From Aquila chrysaetos chrysaetos (Eukaryota; Chordata; Aves; Accipitriformes; Accipitridae): DNA of 64,000 bases. The position numbers were made by a program, and so were the translations under genes. The DNA lies in assembly GCF_900496995.4 (NCBI RefSeq), contig NW_024470397.1, forward strand, positions 62,001-126,000. The letters run 5' to 3'. Below are positions 59,911-64,000 of the stretch, in pieces; position 1 is the stretch's first letter, and each line of letters opens with the position of its first letter. The notes under the pieces are model-generated. The model did not search any database, was not told the origin of the DNA, and saw only the letters and a list, made by a program, of their open reading frames with translations.

Positions 59911-61988
59911 ATGCCCAAGTACTGCCGAGCCCCGCACTGCTCCAACGCGGCGGGGCAGGCCCGGCCGCCCGCCCGCCGCCTCAGCTTCTACAAGTCGGTA
60001 CCGGGGAGGCCGGCAGGGGCCGGGGGGGGCGTGGCCTCTGCCCTTAAACCCGCCCACCGTGAGGAGGGACCTGGGGGGGTTCTTGGGCCTAGCCTGGGCC
60101 TGGTTCTGGGGTGGGGCCTGGGGGGGGGTAGGACGGGGACCCTGGGGTGGGGGCACCCAAGAAGATGGGGAGGGGAGCCCGCCCCCCCCCCCAGTGTCCC
60201 CTTAATCCCCCTCCTCCTCCAGGTTCCCGCTGCATGACGCGGCGCGGCTGCGACAATGGCTGACGCAGATGCAGCGGGAGAACTGGGTGCCCACCCGTCA
60301 CCAGCACCTCTGCAGTGACCACTTCGAACCCTCCTGCTTCCAATATCGCTGGGGCGTCCGTTACCTGCGGCCTGACGCCATCCCCACCATCTTCCCCCAC
60401 AGCCCCCCGGTAAGCCCCCCCCCCCACTGCCACTGGCAGAGCCCCTAGAAACATCTAGAATAATCTAGAACAGTCTAGAACACACACCACACCACCAAAG
60501 GGCCTACAAGCATTTAGAAGCTCCCCAGAGGCTCCCTCAGAAAGGTCTGGAAGGTTCTTGGAGAGGGAAAGGTCCCCTGGAAGTATCTCAGAGCTCTCCA
60601 GAAGGGTCTAGAAGGTTCTAGAAGCTACGTCAAGGGGCTAAGAGCTTTTGGGGGATGGTGGATTGTCTCAGAGAGGTCTGGAATGGTCCAGAAGGTTCTA
60701 GAAGCCACCTCGGAAGGGACTAGGAGCTCTTTATGGGGTGGCAGGTTGTCTTGGAAGGGTGTACAGGTTCCCCCGAGGGATTGAGAAGCTCCCCAGAAGG
60801 GTCTGGAAGGTCCCCAGGAGGAGAGGGTTGTCACCTCAGGGTGGCTTTTGTCCCCAGAGTTGGGGCTTGTGGGGAGGAACTGGCACTGCTGCCCCTCCCC
60901 ACTCCGGCATATCACTGTGAGAACTTTCAGAAACAGGAATTTTGGGGGTTGTCTACAGAAACGGGAGAGTCCCAGCACTCTGCCGGGCGCCACCCAGCCT
61001 AAGCAGCCCCTGCCGGCGAGCAGCCAGGAGCCGGTGATACCAGGACAGCCAGCCGTCCCCGAAAGCGCCCCATCGGAGGCCACAACTGTTGCCCTGGAAC
61101 CTGACTCGGCCACGGCGATGCCGCTGCTCGGCCCAGTGGACAGCCCCGAGGGGGTCCCCGCCCACCCACAGCCTTCCCTGGGCTACACCGCTGTGCTGCC
61201 ACCGCCATCACCACACCGGCGAGTGGAGCAGGTGGAGGATGTCACTGTTGAGCTGCCTGTCGCCGGCCCGCCGCCAGCGTATTTTGAGCCCATCCCCGCA
61301 ACACCGGTCACGGTGCCGGAAACCGTCCTCTCCTCGGCCTTGACGCTGCCCATCGTTTCCACTGTCCCCATTGTTTCCAAAACAGTGACGTCAATGTCAC
61401 CGCCGGGCGAGCTGAGCACTGAGGAACTTGTCAGCGTGGTGCTGGTGCTGCAGCGGAAGGTGAAGGTGCTGCAGCAGCGGCAACGCCGGCACCGCGCCCG
61501 GCTGGAAGCCATGGAGGGGTTGGTGGAGCAGCTGCGCCGTGAGAGCCTGCTCTCTGAGGAGAGGCTCAAGCTGGTAAGTGACAGTGGGGACACGGTGGGG
61601 ACACTGGCAGGTGACACCTGGGGGGTGACGCCATTTCCCGGTGGGTGATGCCGTTTCCTGGTGGGCGATGCCATTTCCTGGTGGGTGTCATTCCTCATCA
61701 GGTGCCGCTGGTTTGAACACCGGGGTTGTGGGGAGAGAGAGGTGGCCCTGTGGTGTCACACCGTGGCATGTCCCCAAGTTTGGGGACTTCCCTACGGCGC
61801 CTCTGTCCCCATCACCTCCCCACCACCACCGCCACTTCCAGGCCTGCCTGCAACCGGGGCCGGTGACAGCAGATCCTGCCAGTGCCGTCACCATCATCTG
61901 CCAGGAGGAGGAGGAGGAGGCGACATTGGTCTACACTGTGCCACCGCCGGCAGGGACAACCTGTGGCCTCAGCCTGGAGCGGCTGTGA
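59911..61988 (+). CDS. THAP8: THAP domain-containing protein 8
   Basis: Four exons splice to 343 residues: 59911-59993, 60223-60409, 60959-61573 and 61842-61988. The exon 1 donor is CAA|GTCGGT, which restores SFYK-FPLHD as in mammals; the nearby TCG|GTACCG would shift the frame. The THAP zinc-coordinating DNA-binding domain spans residues 1-85: C5 and C10 (YCRAPHC), then HLCSDHF, the invariant RYLRPDA and the terminal AIPTIF. A long Pro/Ala/Val-rich middle follows, then a basic leucine-zipper-like coiled coil (about residues 245-290; LVLQRKVKVLQQRQRRHRA) and a tail with VTIICQEEE. The function of THAP8 is not established; DNA binding is inferred from the domain. AATAAAGG near 62377 is the likely poly(A) signal. 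Confidence 0.93.
60420..60900. repeat. TCTAGAAGGTTCTAGAA repeat in THAP8 intron 2
   Basis: Units of TCTAGAA, GGTTCTAGAAG and CCCCAGAAGGGTCTGGAAGG recur every 11-25 bases. The nGAAnnTTCn-like spacing resembles heat-shock elements. The tract fills most of the intron between exons 2 and 3. Confidence 0.75.
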
Positions 61989-62619
61989 TGTGGCGGCACC
62001 GGTGCCACTGTCACCAGGAACCTGCTGGGACATTGCGGGGGGGGGGGGTGGTCCTCCCTGGGGACACCATGCTGTGCCTGGGGGTGTCACCCAGAAGCTG
62101 GGGGACACCCCCAACCCCCTGGGGACACCCCAGTTGTGTGGCCACCCTCCCACACCTGCAGCAGAGGGTCACCTTGTGCCACCCCTCCCTTTGTCCCCCA
62201 CCTTGGTGCCCCTATTTTTTGGGGGGCGGGGGCTCAGTTGAGTTGCCCTCCACCCATGTGTGCTGCACCCCAGGGGAGGGAACACTTTATTTTTGTATTT
62301 AAGGTTTATTTTGTGATACTGGGCTGGGGGGAGCGGGTAGAATTTGGGGACAGAGATGTCCCTTCCCCCTGGCTTTAATAAAGGATGCTGGAGGCGAGCA
62401 GCTGGGGGGGGTCTGTGTGTGACACTGCGGGGTGGGGGGGTGGCCCTTGCTGGTGGCCTTGGGGACGTCGGCCTCTCCTGGGGGTGGCTCTGTTACCCCC
62501 TGCCCCCATCTCCATCTTGCGGCCAGGCCCAAGCCGTCAGTAGGTTCCAGAGTTAACGACAGTGAAAGGGGTGGTTCCCTTGAGAATGGCCACACCCCCT
62601 GTGCCTTACAGATATGAGA

Positions 62620-63840
62620 GGCCTCTACATGTCCTCCCCCATAGCCTCTGCCCCTATAGAACCCTAGATCAGCCTCTTTGCCCCTGTAGCCACCATAATC
62701 CAACCCCCCAGCCCATAAGGCTTCCTATAGCCTCTCCCACAGGTCCCACAGCCCCTCCCACACCCCCTATGGGTTTCTATAGCTCCTCCCCCAGCTCCTA
62801 TAGCCCCTGTGCAGCCCCCTGTACCCCTCCCTATAGCTGCTCCCCAGCTTCCGTAGTCCCCTATAGCCTCCATACACCCCACGGCTGATCTCCAGCCCCT
62901 GGGGTCCTCTTCCAGCTCCAAATCGTATAGCCCCTCTCCAACACCTATAGCATCTTTCCAGCACCCTATAGACCCTCTCAGACCTCGGTAGCCCCTATAG
63001 CCCATTCTCAGCCCTGACTGGCCCCCTGTAGCCCCTGCAGCCCCTCCCCAAAGCCTATAGGTCCCCATAGCTGCTCTCCAGCTCCCACAGCTGCCCATAG
63101 TCCTCTACAGCCCCCAAAACGGCTCTCCAGCCCCTGTATGCCACCTGCAGCCTTTATGGCTGTTCTCCATCACCTATAGCTCCCCATAGCCCTCTATAGC
63201 CCTGCACCAGCTCCTGTAGAGCCCCCATAGCCCTTTTACTGGTCCCTATGTCCCCCGTATCTCCTAGAACCGCTCTTGCACCACTATAGCCCCCATAATC
63301 CTCACAGCCATCTATAACTGCTCATCATCCCCTATAGCCCCCATAGATATTGTAGCTGCTCATCATCCCCTATGGTCCCCTACAGCTGCTCTGTAGCCCC
63401 CATAGCCACTCACCATCCCCTGCAGTCCCCTATAGCTGCTCTGCAGCCCCCATAGCCACTCATCATCCCCTATGGTCCCCTATAGCAACTCCTATAGCCA
63501 CTCCCCTATGGTCCCCTATTGCTGCCCCTGTAGGCCCTATAGCCACTCTCATCCTATATGGTCCCCTATAGCAACCTCTGTAGCCACTCATTGTCCCCTA
63601 TGGTTCCCTATAGTAGCCCCCATAGCTGCTCATCATCCCCTATGATCCCTATAGCTGCTCTGCAGCCCCTATAGCCGCTTGTCATCCCCTATGGTCCCCT
63701 ATAGCAGCCACTGTTGCCACTTCTCATCCCATATGGTGCCCTATAGCAGCCCCTATAGCCCCTGTAATTGCTCTGCAGCCCCTATAGCCCCCATAGCCCC
63801 CATCGCAGCTCATCATCCCCTATAGCTGCTCATCAGCAGC
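62620..63840. repeat. CTATAG-rich minisatellite downstream of THAP8
   Basis: About 1.2 kb of short CCCCTATAGC and CCCATAGCCACTCATC units, arranged from about 63330 in higher-order blocks of roughly 55-65 bp (CATCCCCTATGGTCCCCTATAGC...). Over 60 copies of TATAG or CATAG are present. It is C-rich on the plus strand and has almost no CpG. Confidence 0.85.
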
Positions 63841-64000
63841 AGCGAGGCCAGCAGAGGCAATGGTAAGTTGGCAGCGAAGCGCTGGATTGAGGCAGACCGG
63901 GAGGTTCCCGGAGCTCTTGCGAGAGAGGATGACATGGCATGGGCTTTGCCATGGGCAGCTGTGGGAGATTTAAACGGCCCTGAGGAGCACCGGTGACCAG
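63841..64000. other. Right edge, nothing assigned
   Basis: This end differs in composition from the minisatellite before it and contains a GAGGCAATGGTAAGTTGG that looks like a splice donor context. It is too short to call an exon or gene. Confidence 0.3.

Noticed and set aside
63841-64000. Start of another gene at the right edge (CLIP3 expected by mammalian order)
   Set aside because: The open stretch is short and has no recognisable similarity to CLIP3.

Overview
The window is bird nuclear DNA. It carries intron-containing vertebrate genes that read clearly as orthologues, several CR1 LINE copies, an avian ERVK-type solo LTR, gamma-type endogenous retroviruses, very GC-rich short introns and many minisatellites, which is the usual look of an avian microchromosome. 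The ERVK LTR is of a kind I associate with Neoaves, so a bird other than chicken is likely, but that is inference. | Layout. 1-5851 (minus): the large coding exon of ARHGAP35 (p190RhoGAP-A) and the intron after it; the RhoGAP-domain exons lie off the left edge. 5852-11600: no gene recognised, one CR1 3' end and two minisatellites. 11661-13063 (minus): TMEM160, three exons. 14000-16536 (minus): TBCB, six exons. 16825-44290: a promoter-proximal minisatellite split by a nested stack of retroelements about 26.9 kb long. 44397-46422 (plus): POLR2I, six exons. 47802-59304 (minus): WDR62, about 29 exons, with two in-frame stop codons. 59911-61988 (plus): THAP8, four exons. 62620-63840: a CTATAG-rich minisatellite. 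| The retroelement stack, from outside in: minisatellite; CR1 (17019-43907, minus); ERV1, an old degraded gamma-type provirus (17410-42501, minus); LTR 'X' in the ERV1 protease gene (23135-40492, minus); ERV2, a younger gamma-type provirus with a tRNA-His-like primer site and 4-bp target duplication CTAG (23502-39260, minus); ERV3, a very young ENS-1/ERNI-like element inside the 5' LTR of ERV2 (32178-39095, minus, 5-bp duplication GCATT). A second solo LTR 'Y' sits in X, and another solo LTR sits in the 5' part of the CR1. The stack separates the divergent genes TBCB and POLR2I, which are close head-to-head neighbours in mammals. | Synteny. THAP8-WDR62-POLR2I-TBCB matches human 19q13.12 in order and orientation (without OVOL3), while TMEM160 and ARHGAP35 match human 19q13.32 (without NPAS1). 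A junction between the two blocks lies between TMEM160 and TBCB. | Cellular roles: ARHGAP35 restrains Rho, TBCB handles alpha-tubulin, WDR62 is a spindle-pole/centrosome scaffold, POLR2I is a Pol II subunit, THAP8 is a probable DNA-binding protein and TMEM160 a small membrane protein. They are not an operon. THAP8/WDR62 and TBCB/POLR2I are divergent pairs.
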